From the NCBI RefSeq assembly GCF_005405925.1, contig NZ_BJHV01000001.1, forward strand, positions 5,766,001-5,830,000: 64,000 bases of DNA, written 5' to 3'. The DNA is from Streptomyces antimycoticus. Lineage in GTDB: Bacteria > Actinomycetota > Actinomycetes > Streptomycetales > Streptomycetaceae. The notes beneath the pieces were generated by a model. That model did not search any database. It worked only from the letters and a program-made list of their open reading frames with translations, and was not told where the DNA came from. Made by a program: the position numbers and the translations under genes. Positions 40,788 through 51,388 of the stretch are shown piece by piece (position 1 is the stretch's first letter; each line of letters starts with the position of its first letter).

Positions 40788-41302
40788 GGCCCCCTGTCGT
40801 TTTCGCGGTCCGGCGGGATGGGCCCTGCGGGCCGGTTGTGGTGCGCGGGAGGCGCCTGCCTGGTCTGGGGTCGACCGGCGGGCGGCGCCCGCGCGTTGCG
40901 GGGCCCTGCGGCCCCGCGAACGGACGCGCGGCGCCCGCCCAATGGCCTCCCGGGCGGGGAGGTTCCGCGCCTGCCGAGGCTTGTGATCCGGGCGTTCCGC
41001 GGCTGGGCCCCGATGTTCGCGGAGGCGTCGTGTCCTGCGGGTGGTGTGCTGCTCTCCGGGGTGCGGCGTCCGCCTTACGGCGGTGTGCCGGCGGGGCGCG
41101 ACGCCCACGTTCTGCGGTGGGACTTCGCTGACCTGCGGTGTGACCGACGGGGTTCGGAGCGGCGGCGGCCGAGGCTACGGCGGCCCTCGACGTCCGGCGG
41201 ACGCGCCCCTGCTCGCCGCCTTATGTCGGGCATACCGACTTCTGGTGGGGTTCTCAGCGGGCACTCAGGGGACTCTCATACTTCGGTCGCACAGTCATAG
41301 AC
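40788..41302. other. 515-bp gap before the HtrA-like gene
   Basis: No gene is supported here. It contains a perfect 8-bp stem GCGGGGCC/GGCCCCGC (40898-40905 with 40910-40917) and, near its end, an AT-richer stretch (GGGACTCTCATACTT) that is the likely promoter zone of the protease gene. Short ORFs on both strands lack ribosome sites and look like GC-rich noise. Confidence 0.5.
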
Positions 41303-42418
41303 ATGACGGACAGCACACGCCGTAGCGGCGCAGACGAGCCCTATCCCTTCTCGTACGGCGGTGGTGCGGGGTATCCCGATCCGCCCGCGTATGAGCCTCA
41401 GCAGGCGGTCACCACGCCGTCCGGGGTCACCGTGTGGCCGAGTGGTGGCAGTGGTGGTGGGGGCGGGGTCGGGGAGGAGGGCGGCGCGGGCGCGGGTGAG
41501 GGGGCGCATGGTGGAGGGCGGCGCAGGGCGCGGGCGCCGCGTCCGGTCGCGCTGATCGCGGCCGTGGCGGCGGTCGCGGCGCTCGTGGGCGGCGGGGCGG
41601 CCGCGCTGGTCACCAACGCCACCCAGAAGTCCGACACCACGGTCTCCACCCCCGTGGTCAACGCCAAGTCCACCAGCAGCAGCGGAGTTTCGGCCGTCGC
41701 GGCCGCCGTCAGCCCCAGCATCGTGGAGGTCAGCGCGAGTGGCACCAGCGGTCAGTCCACCGGCTCCGGCGTGGTCATCACCAGCGGCGGCGAGATCATC
41801 ACCAACAACCATGTGGTTTCCGGCGCCGACTCGATCAAGGTGACCTTCAGCGACGGCAGTAAGAAGACCGCGACGGTCGTCGGCACCGACAGCAAGAAGG
41901 ACCTCGCGCTGATCAAGGTGGAGGGCGCGAGCGGGCTCAAGGCCGCGGCCCTCGGCGACTCCGGCAAGGTCACGGTGGGCGATCAGGTCGTGGCCATCGG
42001 CTCGCCGGAGGGCCTTACCGGCACCGTCACCAGTGGCATCGTCTCCGCGCTCGACCGCGAGGTCACCGTCTCCACGGACCAGAGCCAGGGCCAGGGCCAG
42101 GGCGGTCAGGGGCAGGGCGGCGGCGGTCAGTGGCCCTTCGAGTTCGGTGGCGGCCGGTACAACGGCGACGTCGGCGAGTCGACCACCACCTACAAGGCCC
42201 TCCAGACCGACGCCTCGCTCAACCCCGGCAACTCCGGCGGCGCGCTGATCAACATGAGCGGCCAGGTCATCGGCATCAACTCCGCGATGTACTCCGCGGC
42301 CTCGGGCCAGAGCGCCGGCAGCGCGGGCAGCGTCGGCCTCGGCTTCTCGATCCCGATCAACACGGTCAAGTCCGATCTCGCCTCCCTGCGCTCGGGCGGC
42401 AGCGACGGCAACGTCTGA
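41303..42418 (+). CDS. HtrA-like trypsin-family serine protease without PDZ, 371 aa
   Basis: Membrane-anchored DegP/HtrA-like protease. ATG 41303. About 78 residues of acidic/Gly-rich cytoplasmic sequence precede one membrane span ([20 protein letters not shown]), then the trypsin fold: His in [14 protein letters not shown], Asp in [12 protein letters not shown], Ser in [16 protein letters not shown]. An insert [19 protein letters not shown] interrupts the domain. It ends after the protease domain at [11 protein letters not shown], with no PDZ domain, unlike DegP. The adjacent two-component genes suggest envelope-stress control. Confidence 0.92.
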   Translation: MTDSTRRSGADEPYPFSYGGGAGYPDPPAYEPQQAVTTPSGVTVWPSGGSGGGGGVGEEGGAGAGEGAHGGGRRRARAPRPVALIAAVAAVAALVGGGAAALVTNATQKSDTTVSTPVVNAKSTSSSGVSAVAAAVSPSIVEVSASGTSGQSTGSGVVITSGGEIITNNHVVSGADSIKVTFSDGSKKTATVVGTDSKKDLALIKVEGASGLKAAALGDSGKVTVGDQVVAIGSPEGLTGTVTSGIVSALDREVTVSTDQSQGQGQGGQGQGGGGQWPFEFGGGRYNGDVGESTTTYKALQTDASLNPGNSGGALINMSGQVIGINSAMYSAASGQSAGSAGSVGLGFSIPINTVKSDLASLRSGGSDGNV

Positions 42419-42546
42419 CCGACCCACGTGCGAGGCTGGCAGCAGCGCGGCGGAGCAGCGACGGAGCCATTCCCGCGGAGCGGCTCGCTCGGCAGCGCGG
42501 CCACCTCCCCGCCCACCGTCATCGTGATCGTGAAGGAAACCGACCC

Positions 42547-43287
42547 ATGAGCCCCGCCGACCACGGCGATCAGCCCGCCCGCATCCTGATCGTCGACGAC
42601 GAGCCGGCCGTCCGGGAAGCCCTGCAGCGCAGCCTCGTCTTCGAGGGCTACGCGACCGAGACCGCCGTGGACGGACTGGACGCGCTGGACAAGGTCGGCT
42701 CCTACGACCCCGAGCTGATCGTGCTCGATGTGCTGATGCCCCGGATGGACGGGCTGACCGCCGCGCGGCGGCTGCGCGCCACCGGGGTGACGCTGCCCAT
42801 CCTCATGCTCACCGCGCGGGACACGGTCGGCGACCGGGTCACCGGGCTCGACGCGGGCGCCGACGACTACCTCGTCAAACCCTTCGAACTGGACGAACTG
42901 CTGGCCCGCATCCGGGCCCTGCTGCGCCGCAGCTCCTACGCGGGGCAGCAGGGCGCGGCGCTCCCCGAAGGCGACGTGATGGCCTTCGGCGATCTGCGGA
43001 TGGACCTGACCACCCGCGATGTCACCCGGGGCGGGCGCCGCGTCGAGCTGACGCGTACCGAGTTCACCCTGCTGGAGATGTTCCTGGCACATCCCCGTCA
43101 GGTGCTCACCCGTGAGCAGATCCTCAAGGCGGTGTGGGGCTTCGACTTCGAGCCGTCGTCCAACTCGCTGGATGTGTACGTGATGTATCTGCGCCGTAAG
43201 ACCGAGGCGGGCGGCGAACCGCGGCTCGTGCACACCGTGCGCGGGGTGGGCTATGTGCTGCGGCCCGCGGAGGGCGATCCCTCGTGA
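42547..43287 (+). CDS. OmpR-type response regulator, 246 aa
   Basis: DNA-binding response regulator paired with the following kinase. ATG 42547, AAGGAAA nine bases upstream. Receiver: [14 protein letters not shown], phospho-Asp in [13 protein letters not shown], Thr in LMLTARD, Lys in [15 protein letters not shown]. Winged helix: [50 protein letters not shown]. All phosphorylation residues are present. It lies between the HtrA-like protease and the kinase; the kinase GTG overlaps its stop, so they are translated together. Confidence 0.94.
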   Translation: MSPADHGDQPARILIVDDEPAVREALQRSLVFEGYATETAVDGLDALDKVGSYDPELIVLDVLMPRMDGLTAARRLRATGVTLPILMLTARDTVGDRVTGLDAGADDYLVKPFELDELLARIRALLRRSSYAGQQGAALPEGDVMAFGDLRMDLTTRDVTRGGRRVELTRTEFTLLEMFLAHPRQVLTREQILKAVWGFDFEPSSNSLDVYVMYLRRKTEAGGEPRLVHTVRGVGYVLRPAEGDPS

Positions 43288-44705
43288 GGTTCCACAGACT
43301 ACCGCTGCGCTCGCGGCTGGCCCTGCTGACCGCGGTGGCCGTCGCGGTGGCGGTGGCGGTGTCCGCGTTCGCGTGCTGGCTGATCGTCCGGGAGCAGCTC
43401 AGCGCCCAACTCGACTCGTCCCTGCGGAACGTCAAGGTGGACGAGCGCAATGTGCTGAGCATCCTGGAGGCGTGCCAGAGCCCCGGGGGCGCCGACGGCC
43501 ACACCCCGCGCGCCCTCGGCTCGTACTCCGTACAGATCGTGCTGGCCGACGGGAGCCGCTGCACCCAGCCCGGGGCCACCCAGCTCCCGGTGACCACCGC
43601 CGATGTGGAGGTGGCCGTCGGGCAGCGGCCGAGCGCGCTGCATGACGCGACGGGCGCGGGCGGCGGGGACATGCGGGTGTACACCTACCGGCCGACCGAG
43701 GGCCCCGGCAGCCCGCTGCCGCGGGGGATCGCCGTCTCCATGGCCCGCCCGCTGAGCGAGGTCGAGCATCCACTGGGCACGCTCACCCTCGTCCTCGCCG
43801 TCGTCGCCGGGGTCGGCGTCGTCGGCGCGGGCGCCGCGGGCCTGTGGATCGCCAGGACCGGGCTCAAGCCCGTGGACCGGCTGACCGAGGCGGTCGAGCA
43901 TGTGGCCCGCACCGAGGATCTGGCCGTGCGCATCCCGGCGGACGGCGATGACGAGATCGCCCGGCTGTCCCGGTCGTTCAACTCCATGACGGCGGCCCTC
44001 GCCTCCTCCCGCGACCGTCAGCAGCAGCTCATCGCGGACGCCGGACATGAGCTGCGCACCCCGCTCACCTCGCTCCGGACCAATATCGAACTGCTCGCCC
44101 GCAGCGAGGAGACCGGCCGCGCGCTGCCGCCCGCCGACCGTAAGGCGCTCATGGGGAGCGTCAAGGCGCAGATGACCGAGCTGGCCGCGCTGATCGGCGA
44201 TCTGCAGGAGCTGTCCCGGCCCGACGCCCTGCCCGGCAGCGGCCCCCCGCAGGTGATCGCCCTGCACGAGGTGGCGCGGACGGCCCTGGAGCGGGCCCGG
44301 CTGCGCGGTGCGCACCTCACCATCAACGCCTCGATCGAGCCCTGGTACGTCCGCGGCGAGGCGGCCACGCTGGAGCGGTCGCTGGTCAACCTCCTCGACA
44401 ACGCCGTGAAGTTCAGCCCTTCGGGTGGTGTGATCGATGTCGTCCTCAGAAGCGGAGAGGTAAGGGTGCGGGACCACGGCCCCGGCATCCCCGCCGAGGA
44501 ACTGCCGCATGTCTTCGAGCGCTTCTGGCGCTCCCCGTCCGCCCGCAGCATGCCCGGTTCGGGCCTCGGCCTGTCGATCGTGGCCCGTACGGTCCAGCAG
44601 GCGGGCGGCCAGGTGGGGCTGGAGGCGGCCCCGGGCGGCGGCACGGTCGCCTGGATCAAGCTCCCGGGCGCGCCGACGGCTCCGCCGGGGATCGACGTCG
44701 ACTGA
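43284..44705 (+). CDS. sensor histidine kinase, 473 aa
   Basis: Membrane sensor kinase. GTG 43284 overlaps the regulator stop. Two membrane spans ([40 protein letters not shown]) enclose a ~120-residue extracytoplasmic domain with one Cys pair ([17 protein letters not shown]). HAMP region ([20 protein letters not shown]), H-box [17 protein letters not shown]-box [13 protein letters not shown]-boxes [15 protein letters not shown] and [12 protein letters not shown]. Complete. Its stop lies just before the stump of a deleted ABC gene on the other strand. Probable signal: envelope condition linked to the HtrA-like protease. Confidence 0.94.
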   Translation: MRFHRLPLRSRLALLTAVAVAVAVAVSAFACWLIVREQLSAQLDSSLRNVKVDERNVLSILEACQSPGGADGHTPRALGSYSVQIVLADGSRCTQPGATQLPVTTADVEVAVGQRPSALHDATGAGGGDMRVYTYRPTEGPGSPLPRGIAVSMARPLSEVEHPLGTLTLVLAVVAGVGVVGAGAAGLWIARTGLKPVDRLTEAVEHVARTEDLAVRIPADGDDEIARLSRSFNSMTAALASSRDRQQQLIADAGHELRTPLTSLRTNIELLARSEETGRALPPADRKALMGSVKAQMTELAALIGDLQELSRPDALPGSGPPQVIALHEVARTALERARLRGAHLTINASIEPWYVRGEAATLERSLVNLLDNAVKFSPSGGVIDVVLRSGEVRVRDHGPGIPAEELPHVFERFWRSPSARSMPGSGLGLSIVARTVQQAGGQVGLEAAPGGGTVAWIKLPGAPTAPPGIDVD

Positions 44706-44739
44706 GCGCGGCACCAGCCCGCCCCCGTCTGGAAGGCGG

Positions 44740-45415
44740 CGATGGAGAAGAAGACCGTGCTGAAGAGGGCGGAGACGGTGCTCACCACCCCGGAGGCCAC
44801 CATCTGTTCGATGGACTCCACGTCCCCCGTGAGACGTTCGACCAGATCGCCCTGGCGATGGCGCTGGAAGAAGTGCGGCGGCAGATCCTGCACCTGCGCG
44901 AAGACCCGGGCCCGCAGCCGCAGGACGAACCGCTCGGCGGTCCATACGGCGAGCGAGTTGCCCGTATAGCCGACGGCCGCGCCGAGCACCGCGACCGCGA
45001 GCCACTGCGCGGCGGGGACCCAGAAGGCGCCGAGCGAGCCTTGCCGCAAGGCGTTGTCGGTCAGATCGGAGAACAGCAGGATCGCGGCGGTCTCGGCGAG
45101 CGCCGCGGCGATGACACAGGCACAGATGAGCACCAGCCGGCGCCGGTCACCCTTCGTGACCGGCCAGAACCGGCGGAACGCCTGTCGCGCGGGCAGCCGC
45201 GGAGCGGCCCCCTCGCCGCCGAGTTCGCCGGGCCCGCCGTTCCCCGCGTCCGCGTCGACGGGCAGGTACTCCTCCGGGAGCCGTGGGGCCGCCTTCGGCT
45301 GATGACGACCGTAAGGGCGCGGCCGCCCGGCGCGCCGATGCCGGCCGGGGCCGGTGGCCGGGTCGGCCCCGAGCGCGCGCAGCTGCATGGTGGGCTGGTC
45401 TTCGTACGAGGTCAC
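44740..45415 (-). pseudogene. 5' remnant of an ABC exporter gene
   Basis: GTG 45415 opens a normal exporter N-terminus: a ~80-residue polar Arg/Pro/Gly region and the first membrane helices (LVLICACVIAAALAETAAIL; AQWLAVAVLGAAVGYTGNSL; VFAQVQDLPPHFFQRHRQGD, LVERLTGDVESIEQMVASG). Homology stops at about STVFFSIAAFQ, near 44740. Beyond that the frame runs antisense through the histidine kinase. The rest of the membrane domain and the whole ATPase domain (about 400 residues) are missing, so a deletion joined this stump to the kinase gene end. Not expected to be functional. Confidence 0.82.
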
Positions 45416-45449
45416 GGTCGCTTACTCCCGCTCGGCTCCGGACATGGCC

Positions 45450-45486
45450 GAGGCGGGCCCGCGGCGCGATGCCGCGGACCCGCCTC
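45450..45486 (-). terminator. 16-bp stem after the MacB-like operon
   Basis: GAGGCGGGCCCGCGGC (45450-45465) pairs with GCCGCGGACCCGCCTC (45471-45486), one mismatch, 5-base loop. It lies 64 bp past the permease stop (45550). Confidence 0.8.
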
Positions 45487-45549
45487 CGGGTGTGGGTCAG
45501 CCGCCGATGGGTTCAAGGAATTCTCATGCCGAATGGGGAACCGCCCCGC

Positions 45550-46776
45550 CTACGGTCCGGAGAGTGCGGCCCGGGGCGCGAGCCGGGCCGCGCGCACGGC
45601 GGGCCACAGGCCGGCGAGCGCGCCGATCGCCATGGTGGCGCCGACTCCGACAGCCAGTGCCCAGGGCGGGACGACCACCTGCCAGTCCTGGGAGAGTGCG
45701 TACGCCGCCGATGCTCCCGCGCCGAGGGTGGCGCCGCTGATGCCGCCGAGGGCGGAGAGCATGACCGACTCGGTGAGGAACTGGGTGCGGATCTGGCCAC
45801 GGGTGGCGCCGAGCGCACGGCGAAGGCCGATCTCGCCACGCCGTTCGAGGACGGCGATGACCATGGTGTTGGCCACGCCGACACCACCGACCAGCAGGGC
45901 GATGGCGCCGATGCCGACGAGCAGGCTGGTGAAGGCCCGGTTGGCCGCCTGCTTGGCGCTCAGCGCGTCGGAGGGCCGGGAGACGGTGACCTCGTTGGGG
46001 GCCTCGGGGTTGACGGTGGCGGCGAGGACCCCGCGTACCTGGTCGACCTTGCTGTCGGCGGTGCGGGTGTAGATCATCGTGGGGCGGCCGTCGAAACCCA
46101 GGTGGGTCTTGGCCGCGTCCCAGCCGATGAGCGCCGCCGAGTCCAGCTCGGGGGCGAGCGGCGCCTTCTGGAGGATTCCGGTGACGGTGAACCACTGCTC
46201 CCCGAGCCAGATTTGGGCACCGGGGGTGGTGATGCCCAGGTTCTCGGCCGCGGTGGTGCCGAGGACGACGGCCGGGTAGCGGCTCTGGGCGCCGTTGAGC
46301 CACGTTCCGGCGGCCATGTGGAGCCCCACGGTCCTGGGCAGGCCGAGCCCGGCCCCGAGGATACCGATGCCTCTGCTGGCGGCCTTGGGAATGCGGTCGT
46401 TGCGGTAGACCTTGGCGCCCTTGACGCTGCCGGTGGCCGCGGCGTTCTCCACCGGGGCGATGTGCCTGACCATCTCGGCGGCGTTCTCGGGCAGTGGCGC
46501 GGGGTCGCCGACGAAGTCCTTGCCGGGCGTCACGGTGAGCATGTTCGTCCCCACCGAGGCGAGTTGGGCGTTGAAGGCGGCCTGACTGGAAGCGGATACG
46601 GCGACGACCGCGACCATCGCGGCGATACCGATCGCGATACCCAGCGCCGAGAGCAGCACTCGGGTGGGGCGGGTGCGCAGCCCCACACTGCCCACCCGGA
46701 GGGTGTCGGCCGGGCTGAGCCTGCGGGGGGTGAGGCGGGCCGCGGTGAGGCGCCGCGGGTCGGGGCGGCGGCTCAC
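45550..46776 (-). CDS. MacB/FtsX-like ABC permease, 408 aa
   Basis: Four-helix ABC permease of the MacB type. ATG 46776 overlaps the ATPase stop. Helix 1 ([20 protein letters not shown]) is followed by a ~220-residue extracytoplasmic MacB periplasmic core domain, then helices 2-4 ([60 protein letters not shown]). The FtsX motif [20 protein letters not shown] sits in the cytoplasmic loop. Last gene of lipoprotein-adaptor-ATPase-permease; a terminator follows. In Gram-positives such systems export peptides or drugs and are often induced by the neighbouring two-component system. Confidence 0.92.
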   Translation of the reverse strand: MSRRPDPRRLTAARLTPRRLSPADTLRVGSVGLRTRPTRVLLSALGIAIGIAAMVAVVAVSASSQAAFNAQLASVGTNMLTVTPGKDFVGDPAPLPENAAEMVRHIAPVENAAATGSVKGAKVYRNDRIPKAASRGIGILGAGLGLPRTVGLHMAAGTWLNGAQSRYPAVVLGTTAAENLGITTPGAQIWLGEQWFTVTGILQKAPLAPELDSAALIGWDAAKTHLGFDGRPTMIYTRTADSKVDQVRGVLAATVNPEAPNEVTVSRPSDALSAKQAANRAFTSLLVGIGAIALLVGGVGVANTMVIAVLERRGEIGLRRALGATRGQIRTQFLTESVMLSALGGISGATLGAGASAAYALSQDWQVVVPPWALAVGVGATMAIGALAGLWPAVRAARLAPRAALSGP

Positions 46777-47531
46777 CGCAGGACCCCTTCGGTGATCCTG
46801 CCGTCGCGTACGCGGATACGGCGGGGCAGTGCGGCGGCCAGTTCCTGGTCGTGGGTGATGACCAGGACGGTCGTGCCGGCCGCGTTGAGTTCCCGCAGAA
46901 GTTCCACCACGGACGCTCCGGACGTGGTGTCGAGCGCTCCGGTGGGCTCGTCGGCCAGCAGCAGCGGCGGGTCTCCGACCACCGCGCGGGCGATGGCGAC
47001 GCGCTGTTTCTCGCCGCCCGACAGTTCGCTCGGGCGGTGGTCGAGGCGGTGCCCGAGGCCGACCCGGCGCAGGACCTTTTCGGCCCGCGCGCGGCGTTGC
47101 TTGCGGGGGACGCCAAGGTAGAGGAGTCCGTCGGCGACGTTGTCCAACGCGCTGACCCCGTCGGCCAGGAAGAACTGCTGGAAGACAAAGCCGATGGACC
47201 GGGCCCGCAGCGCGGACAGCCGGTTCTCGCCCAGGCCGGCGATGTCGTGACCGTCGATGCGTACGGTGCCGGACGTCGCCACGTCCAGCGTGCCGATCAG
47301 GTTGAGCAGGGTGGATTTGCCGGAGCCCGACGGGCCGACGACGGCGAGGAGTTCGCCCCGATCGACGCGGAAGGACACCTGATGGAGCACCTGCACCCCG
47401 CCCGGATACACATGGTCGACGTCTTCGAGCTCCACCAGCGGCGCGGCTCCGGTCGGCGCGGGCCCCGCCAGGGCCCCCGCTAGGGCCCCCGCCAGGGCCC
47501 CCGCCAGGGCCCCCGCCAGGGCCGGCGTCAT
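46773..47531 (-). CDS. MacB/LolD-like ABC ATPase, 252 aa
   Basis: ATPase of the MacAB-like exporter. ATG 47531. Walker [15 protein letters not shown]-loop [15 protein letters not shown], signature [15 protein letters not shown], Walker [13 protein letters not shown], switch His in VITHDQEL: complete. The N-terminus is odd: five Ala-Gly-Ala-Leu units ([18 protein letters not shown]) encoded by a 12-bp tandem repeat at about 47468-47525, before the normal start [13 protein letters not shown] near residue 32. Its start overlaps the end of the adaptor gene and its stop the permease start. Confidence 0.93.
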   Translation of the reverse strand: MTPALAGALAGALAGALAGALAGPAPTGAAPLVELEDVDHVYPGGVQVLHQVSFRVDRGELLAVVGPSGSGKSTLLNLIGTLDVATSGTVRIDGHDIAGLGENRLSALRARSIGFVFQQFFLADGVSALDNVADGLLYLGVPRKQRRARAEKVLRRVGLGHRLDHRPSELSGGEKQRVAIARAVVGDPPLLLADEPTGALDTTSGASVVELLRELNAAGTTVLVITHDQELAAALPRRIRVRDGRITEGVLR

Positions 47532-48676
47532 GCGGCGACCCCCACCGTGGTGCCGGCCGTGAGGCCGCTGCCGCTGACCTCGACCCTGCCGTTCGCGAAC
47601 ATGCCGAGCTTCACGGCGCTGACGGTGCCCTTACCGTCGGCACCGATGACCTCGACGCCGTAGCCGCCCTCACGGAGCGCGAGCAGTGCGGTGATCGGCA
47701 CGGTCAGGACGTTCTCCTTCTTCGCGCTCTGGAGCCCGACGGTGACCGGCGCCTCGGTGATGTCCGCGACGTCGTCGGCCAGCTCGATGTCGACCCCGAT
47801 GGTGGATTTGTCCGCGGCGCCGTTCTCGCCCGGCGTCTTCTTCACCGTCGTACCGACACTGGTGATCGTGCCCTTGACCGTTTTGCCGTCCGGGAGGGTG
47901 ACGGTGGTCGTGCCGTCCTTCTTCGCCAGCGACCGGTCACCGATGTCCAGGTCGACATGGACCTGGCGCTTGGACGAGGTGCCGGTCAGCACGGGTCCGC
48001 CCGGCCGGACGTCCGAGCCGACCGGGGCCTTGTGCCCGCCGATCCTTAAGGCTCCGGAGGCGAACACGACCCGGCCGTCCGCCACCTTCCCGGTCTGGAG
48101 CAGGCCGAGCGCCTTCTGCCAGCGTTTGACCGCCTGCGCGGTGAGGTCGGTGAATTCGCTGTCGGGGGTGAAGCCGCCGTAGCCGAGGACCTGGAGGTTC
48201 TCCTCAAGCTGGCGTACGTCCTCGCCCTTGTCGCCACTCTTCATGTCCCGGTACGCGGGCGACTTCCCGTACAGCAGGACCACGGGTTTTCCGTCCACGC
48301 CGTAGAGCCGCTCGCCGCGCGAGACGGTGCTGCCGATGCCCGGCAGGCCGGTGACGGTTCCGGCCAGCCGGCCCATGACCGAGGTGCTGCCCTTGAAGCC
48401 GAGCGTTCCGTCGACCTGTTTGCTGTTGATGAGCGTCTGGCGGGTGACCTTGTCCGTGTGCTGCGTCGGCTTGTCCGAGCCCCCCGCCGGGGCGGTGCCG
48501 GTGCCGGCGGTCGCGTAGTACACGCCGCCCCCGGCCGCCGCGACCAGGACGGCCGCGATGATCCAGTGGCCGCGGCGCCGGCGGCCGCGTGGCCGGTGGC
48601 GCCGGGCGGCGTCGGGGGAGTCGTCCCCGCCGGCTTCGCTCCGCGGCACGGTGCCGCTCTCCGTGGCGGCGGTCAC
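47528..48676 (-). CDS. MacA-like membrane-fusion/adaptor protein with PG-binding domain
   Basis: Extracytoplasmic adaptor of the exporter. GTG 48676 overlaps the lipoprotein stop. Arg-rich head and one membrane helix ([20 protein letters not shown]), a barrel-sandwich region ([40 protein letters not shown]), a peptidoglycan_binding_1 domain ([34 protein letters not shown]), then beta-barrel parts ([37 protein letters not shown]). The wall-binding insert is common in actinobacterial HlyD-like proteins. 382 aa. Confidence 0.9.
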   Translation of the reverse strand: MTAATESGTVPRSEAGGDDSPDAARRHRPRGRRRRGHWIIAAVLVAAAGGGVYYATAGTGTAPAGGSDKPTQHTDKVTRQTLINSKQVDGTLGFKGSTSVMGRLAGTVTGLPGIGSTVSRGERLYGVDGKPVVLLYGKSPAYRDMKSGDKGEDVRQLEENLQVLGYGGFTPDSEFTDLTAQAVKRWQKALGLLQTGKVADGRVVFASGALRIGGHKAPVGSDVRPGGPVLTGTSSKRQVHVDLDIGDRSLAKKDGTTTVTLPDGKTVKGTITSVGTTVKKTPGENGAADKSTIGVDIELADDVADITEAPVTVGLQSAKKENVLTVPITALLALREGGYGVEVIGADGKGTVSAVKLGMFANGRVEVSGSGLTAGTTVGVAA

Positions 48677-49197
48677 TGGCCGGTCTTACCGCTGGACATG
48701 GCGCCGCATGCCTTGAGGGCGTCCTGCGTCTTCTTCGATTCACCGTCCGGGATGTTCATCCTCCCCTCGTCGGTCGGGTCCTCCGCCTCGACTCCCTTGT
48801 CGCGCAGGCACTTGGCCAGCTTCACGTCCTTCGCCTTCTGCTCAGGGGTGTACGCCGGGGCCTGGCCGTCGGCGTTCGGCATGAACTGCTTGCACTGATC
48901 GAGCGCCGCCTGGAACTTCTTCGGGTCGGAGGGCTGGACGACGTTGGTCCCGTCAGGGTCCGGGTCGGGCATGTCGATGCCCTGTTCGCGCATGCAGGCC
49001 GCGTACTTCAGCCGGGCCTTCTGCATCTCCTCCGGGCTCTTCGCCTTCTGGGAAGCGCTCGCGGACGGCTTCTTCTCGCCACCGGCGCTGGCGACATCGT
49101 CATCACCGCCACCTCCGCCGCAGGCCGACAGGACGAGGACCATACCCAGGGCGGCCGAGGCCAGGGCACAGTGCTTACGCAGAGAGAGGACAGGCAT
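48673..49197 (-). CDS. Cys-rich lipoprotein, 174 aa
   Basis: Secreted lipoprotein of unknown role. ATG 49197 behind GAGGT. Lipobox LSAC after a hydrophobic core (ASAALGMVLVLSAC), a Gly/Asp/Ser/Ala/Lys linker, then two similar Cys-containing motifs: KYAACMREQGIDMPDPDPDG and KLAKCLRDKGVEAEDPTDEG. Each pairs with a later Cys (LDQCKQFM, LKACGAM), a duplicated CxREHG-like module typical of streptomycete lipoproteins next to MacAB-like exporters. First gene of the export operon; divergent from the response regulator. Confidence 0.82.
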   Translation of the reverse strand: MPVLSLRKHCALASAALGMVLVLSACGGGGGDDDVASAGGEKKPSASASQKAKSPEEMQKARLKYAACMREQGIDMPDPDPDGTNVVQPSDPKKFQAALDQCKQFMPNADGQAPAYTPEQKAKDVKLAKCLRDKGVEAEDPTDEGRMNIPDGESKKTQDALKACGAMSSGKTGQ

Positions 49198-49363
49198 GGG
49201 GACCTCACGGGTGGGGGTAGGAGCCGGTGCTTGCGCCATGAGAGAACCAGCCGGCCGTGCGCAGGGAGGTAAGCGCGGGAGGCCGTCGCGCCCCGCCACG
49301 CTTATCCCTCTGCAATCGCCTCCCTGCTTGCATGGCTGAGCCGGGGTCCGATCCACCCGGTTT

Positions 49364-49378
49364 GTTACCTTCAGTAAC
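49364..49378. promoter_or_regulatory. GTTAC-N5-GTAAC dyad
   Basis: Inverted repeat 49364-49368 / 49374-49378 in the gap between the divergent lipoprotein operon and the response regulator gene (start 49409), 31 bp from the latter. Candidate regulator site. Confidence 0.45.
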
Positions 49379-49408
49379 TGCCGCGTACCACCCCGAGGAA
49401 GCTCGCCC

Positions 49409-50065
49409 ATGAGGGTCCTGATCGCCGAAGACCACCACATCCTGGCCCGTACGATCGCCACCGGCCTGCGCCGCGAGGCCATCGCGGTCGACCTGGCCGG
49501 CTCCGGGGACGTGGCCGAGCGGATGTGCCTGCTCAATGCCTACGACATCATCGTCCTGGACCGGGATCTGCCCGTCATGAGCGGCGACGAGGTGTGCCTG
49601 CGCCTGCGCGCGATCGAGGACCCGCCCCGCATCCTCATGCTCACCGCCGCCGGTTCGGTGGAGGACCGGGTGGCCGGGCTCGATCTCGGCGCCGACGACT
49701 ACCTGGCCAAGCCCTTCGACTTCGCCGAACTTCTCGCGCGGATCAGAGCGTTGAGCCGACGCGTCCCCACGCCCCCGCTGATGATCCTGCGGCACGGCGG
49801 CATCGAGCTGGACCGGGGCCGTCGCGAAGTCCGCATCGAGGGTCGGCCGGTGGAGCTGAGCCCGAAGGAATTCGCCGTCCTTCAGCTCCTGATGGAGGCG
49901 CGCGGGGAAGCCGTGACCCACCGTGTCCTTCTGGACCGTGCGTGGGACGAGAACATGGACTCGCGCACCAGCGCCGTACGCGCCACCGTCAGCCGGCTGC
50001 GTGGCAAACTCGGCCGCTCCGACGCGATCTCCATGGATGACGGCAAAGGTTACCGGCTGTGCTGA
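49409..50065 (+). CDS. OmpR-type response regulator, 218 aa
   Basis: Likely activator of the divergent exporter operon. ATG 49409. Receiver: VLIAEDHHILARTIATGL, phospho-Asp in DIIVLDRDLPVMSG, Thr/Lys in LMLTAAGS and YLAKPFDFAELLARI; winged helix LSPKEFAVLQLLMEARGEAV, TSAVRATVSRLRGKLGRSDA, DDGKGYRL. Complete. The kinase GTG begins inside its last codons. Gene order is typical of cell-envelope or antibiotic-sensing systems that control MacAB-like exporters. Confidence 0.93.
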   Translation: MRVLIAEDHHILARTIATGLRREAIAVDLAGSGDVAERMCLLNAYDIIVLDRDLPVMSGDEVCLRLRAIEDPPRILMLTAAGSVEDRVAGLDLGADDYLAKPFDFAELLARIRALSRRVPTPPLMILRHGGIELDRGRREVRIEGRPVELSPKEFAVLQLLMEARGEAVTHRVLLDRAWDENMDSRTSAVRATVSRLRGKLGRSDAISMDDGKGYRLC

Positions 50066-51306
50066 ATCCCCTGTCCCTCGTCAGCCCGCGGGCCCTGCGG
50101 GCCGCGCTGCGCGACCGTCTGACCTTCCGCGCCAAACTCGCCGCCGCCTTCACCGCGCTGTTCTTCTGCGCCGGAGCCGCACTGCTGATCTTCGTCACGG
50201 TGCTGGCCCGGCAGGGAACCATGGAGCAGTTCGCCAGCATCACGACGGACCACACCGCCGGGCCGACCTCTCCTCAACCCACCTCCTCGACCTCGTTCGC
50301 CCCCGCGGGCCCGACGAGTCCCGACCCCGCCGCCCCAACGGGGATTCGGCAGAACGCCGAGGACGCCCGGCTGGCCAGGATGGAAGTCACCAACAGGCTC
50401 CAGGAGACCGCCGTGCGGCAGATGGTGGTGTGGTCGGCGGTCGGCCTGGCCGTCATGGCCGTACTGTCCGGCGCCATGGGCTGGTGGCTGGCCGGCCGGG
50501 CCCTGCGCCCCGTACGCAAAGTGATCCTCGCGGCCCGCCGGATGAGCGAGGAGAACCTCCACGAACGGCTGCAACTCACCGGACCACAAGACGAGTTGCG
50601 GGAGCTGGGCGACACCTACGACACCATGCTGGACCGCCTGGAGAGGTCCTTCACCAGCCAGCGCCGGTTCGTCGCCAACGCCTCCCACGAACTGCGCACC
50701 CCCCTGGCCGCCCAGCGCACCAGCATCGAAGTCGGCCTCGCCGACCCGCTGCCCGCCCATCTGATCCCGGTCCGCGAGGACCTGCTCATCACCAACCGCG
50801 AGGCCGAACACCTCATCGCCGCACTCCTGCTGCTCGCCCGCAGCGACCGCGGACTCGACGAGACCAGGGACACCGACCTCGCCGAACTCACCCGGCAGGC
50901 CGCCGACGAACTCAGCTCCCTCGCCGCCGAGCACACCGTCGTCACGGCGGTGCACACCACGCCCCTGGCCGTGAACGGAGACCCGGTGCTCCTCAAGCAC
51001 CTGGCGTCCAACCTGGTACGCAACGCCATCCAGTACAACCACCCGCAGGGCACGGTCACCGTGCGCATCGACGATGCCCGCCGACTGACCGTGACCAACA
51101 CCGGCCCCCGTATCGACCCCACCCGCGTGGACGGCCTGTTCGAACCCTTCCGCCGCCTCGACCGCGATCGCACCGCCGTTCACGGCCACGGCCTGGGCCT
51201 GTCCATCGTCCGCTCCATCGCCACCGCCCACGGCGGCACGGTCACCGCCGCCCCGGGCCCCGCGGGCGGTCTCCGCGTCGAGGTACGGCTGCCGACGACG
51301 CGGTGA
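50059..51306 (+). CDS. sensor histidine kinase, 415 aa
   Basis: Partner kinase. GTG 50059 overlaps the regulator stop. Spans: FTALFFCAGAALLIFVTVLA and MVVWSAVGLAVMAVLSGAMG, with a ~70-residue outer loop rich in Thr/Ser/Pro. HAMP (RALRPVRKVILAARRMSEEN), H-box VANASHELRTPLAAQRTS, N-box LASNLVRNAIQYN, and HGHGLGLSIVRSIATAHGG; the G1 motif (VTNTGPRIDPTRVDGLFEPF) lacks the usual Asp-x-Gly spacing but is recognisable. Extracytoplasmic sensing of an antimicrobial is an inference from the linked exporter. Confidence 0.92.
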   Translation: MLNPLSLVSPRALRAALRDRLTFRAKLAAAFTALFFCAGAALLIFVTVLARQGTMEQFASITTDHTAGPTSPQPTSSTSFAPAGPTSPDPAAPTGIRQNAEDARLARMEVTNRLQETAVRQMVVWSAVGLAVMAVLSGAMGWWLAGRALRPVRKVILAARRMSEENLHERLQLTGPQDELRELGDTYDTMLDRLERSFTSQRRFVANASHELRTPLAAQRTSIEVGLADPLPAHLIPVREDLLITNREAEHLIAALLLLARSDRGLDETRDTDLAELTRQAADELSSLAAEHTVVTAVHTTPLAVNGDPVLLKHLASNLVRNAIQYNHPQGTVTVRIDDARRLTVTNTGPRIDPTRVDGLFEPFRRLDRDRTAVHGHGLGLSIVRSIATAHGGTVTAAPGPAGGLRVEVRLPTTR

Positions 51307-51388
51307 CGCGGTGACGCGGTGACGCACGGCGGTGGCGCCGGGACCGGCCGCGGCCCCGCGTCCGCGACCAGGTGCCAGCGGGTCTTCT

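Noticed and set aside
40746..41302. Small ORFs in the gap before the HtrA-like gene
   Set aside because: No ribosome sites, no conserved motifs, composition typical of non-coding GC-rich DNA.
45524..47188. Long antisense and alternate-frame ORFs over the MacB-like genes
   Set aside because: Correct ABC motifs are in the annotated frames; these frames only contain compositionally biased noise.
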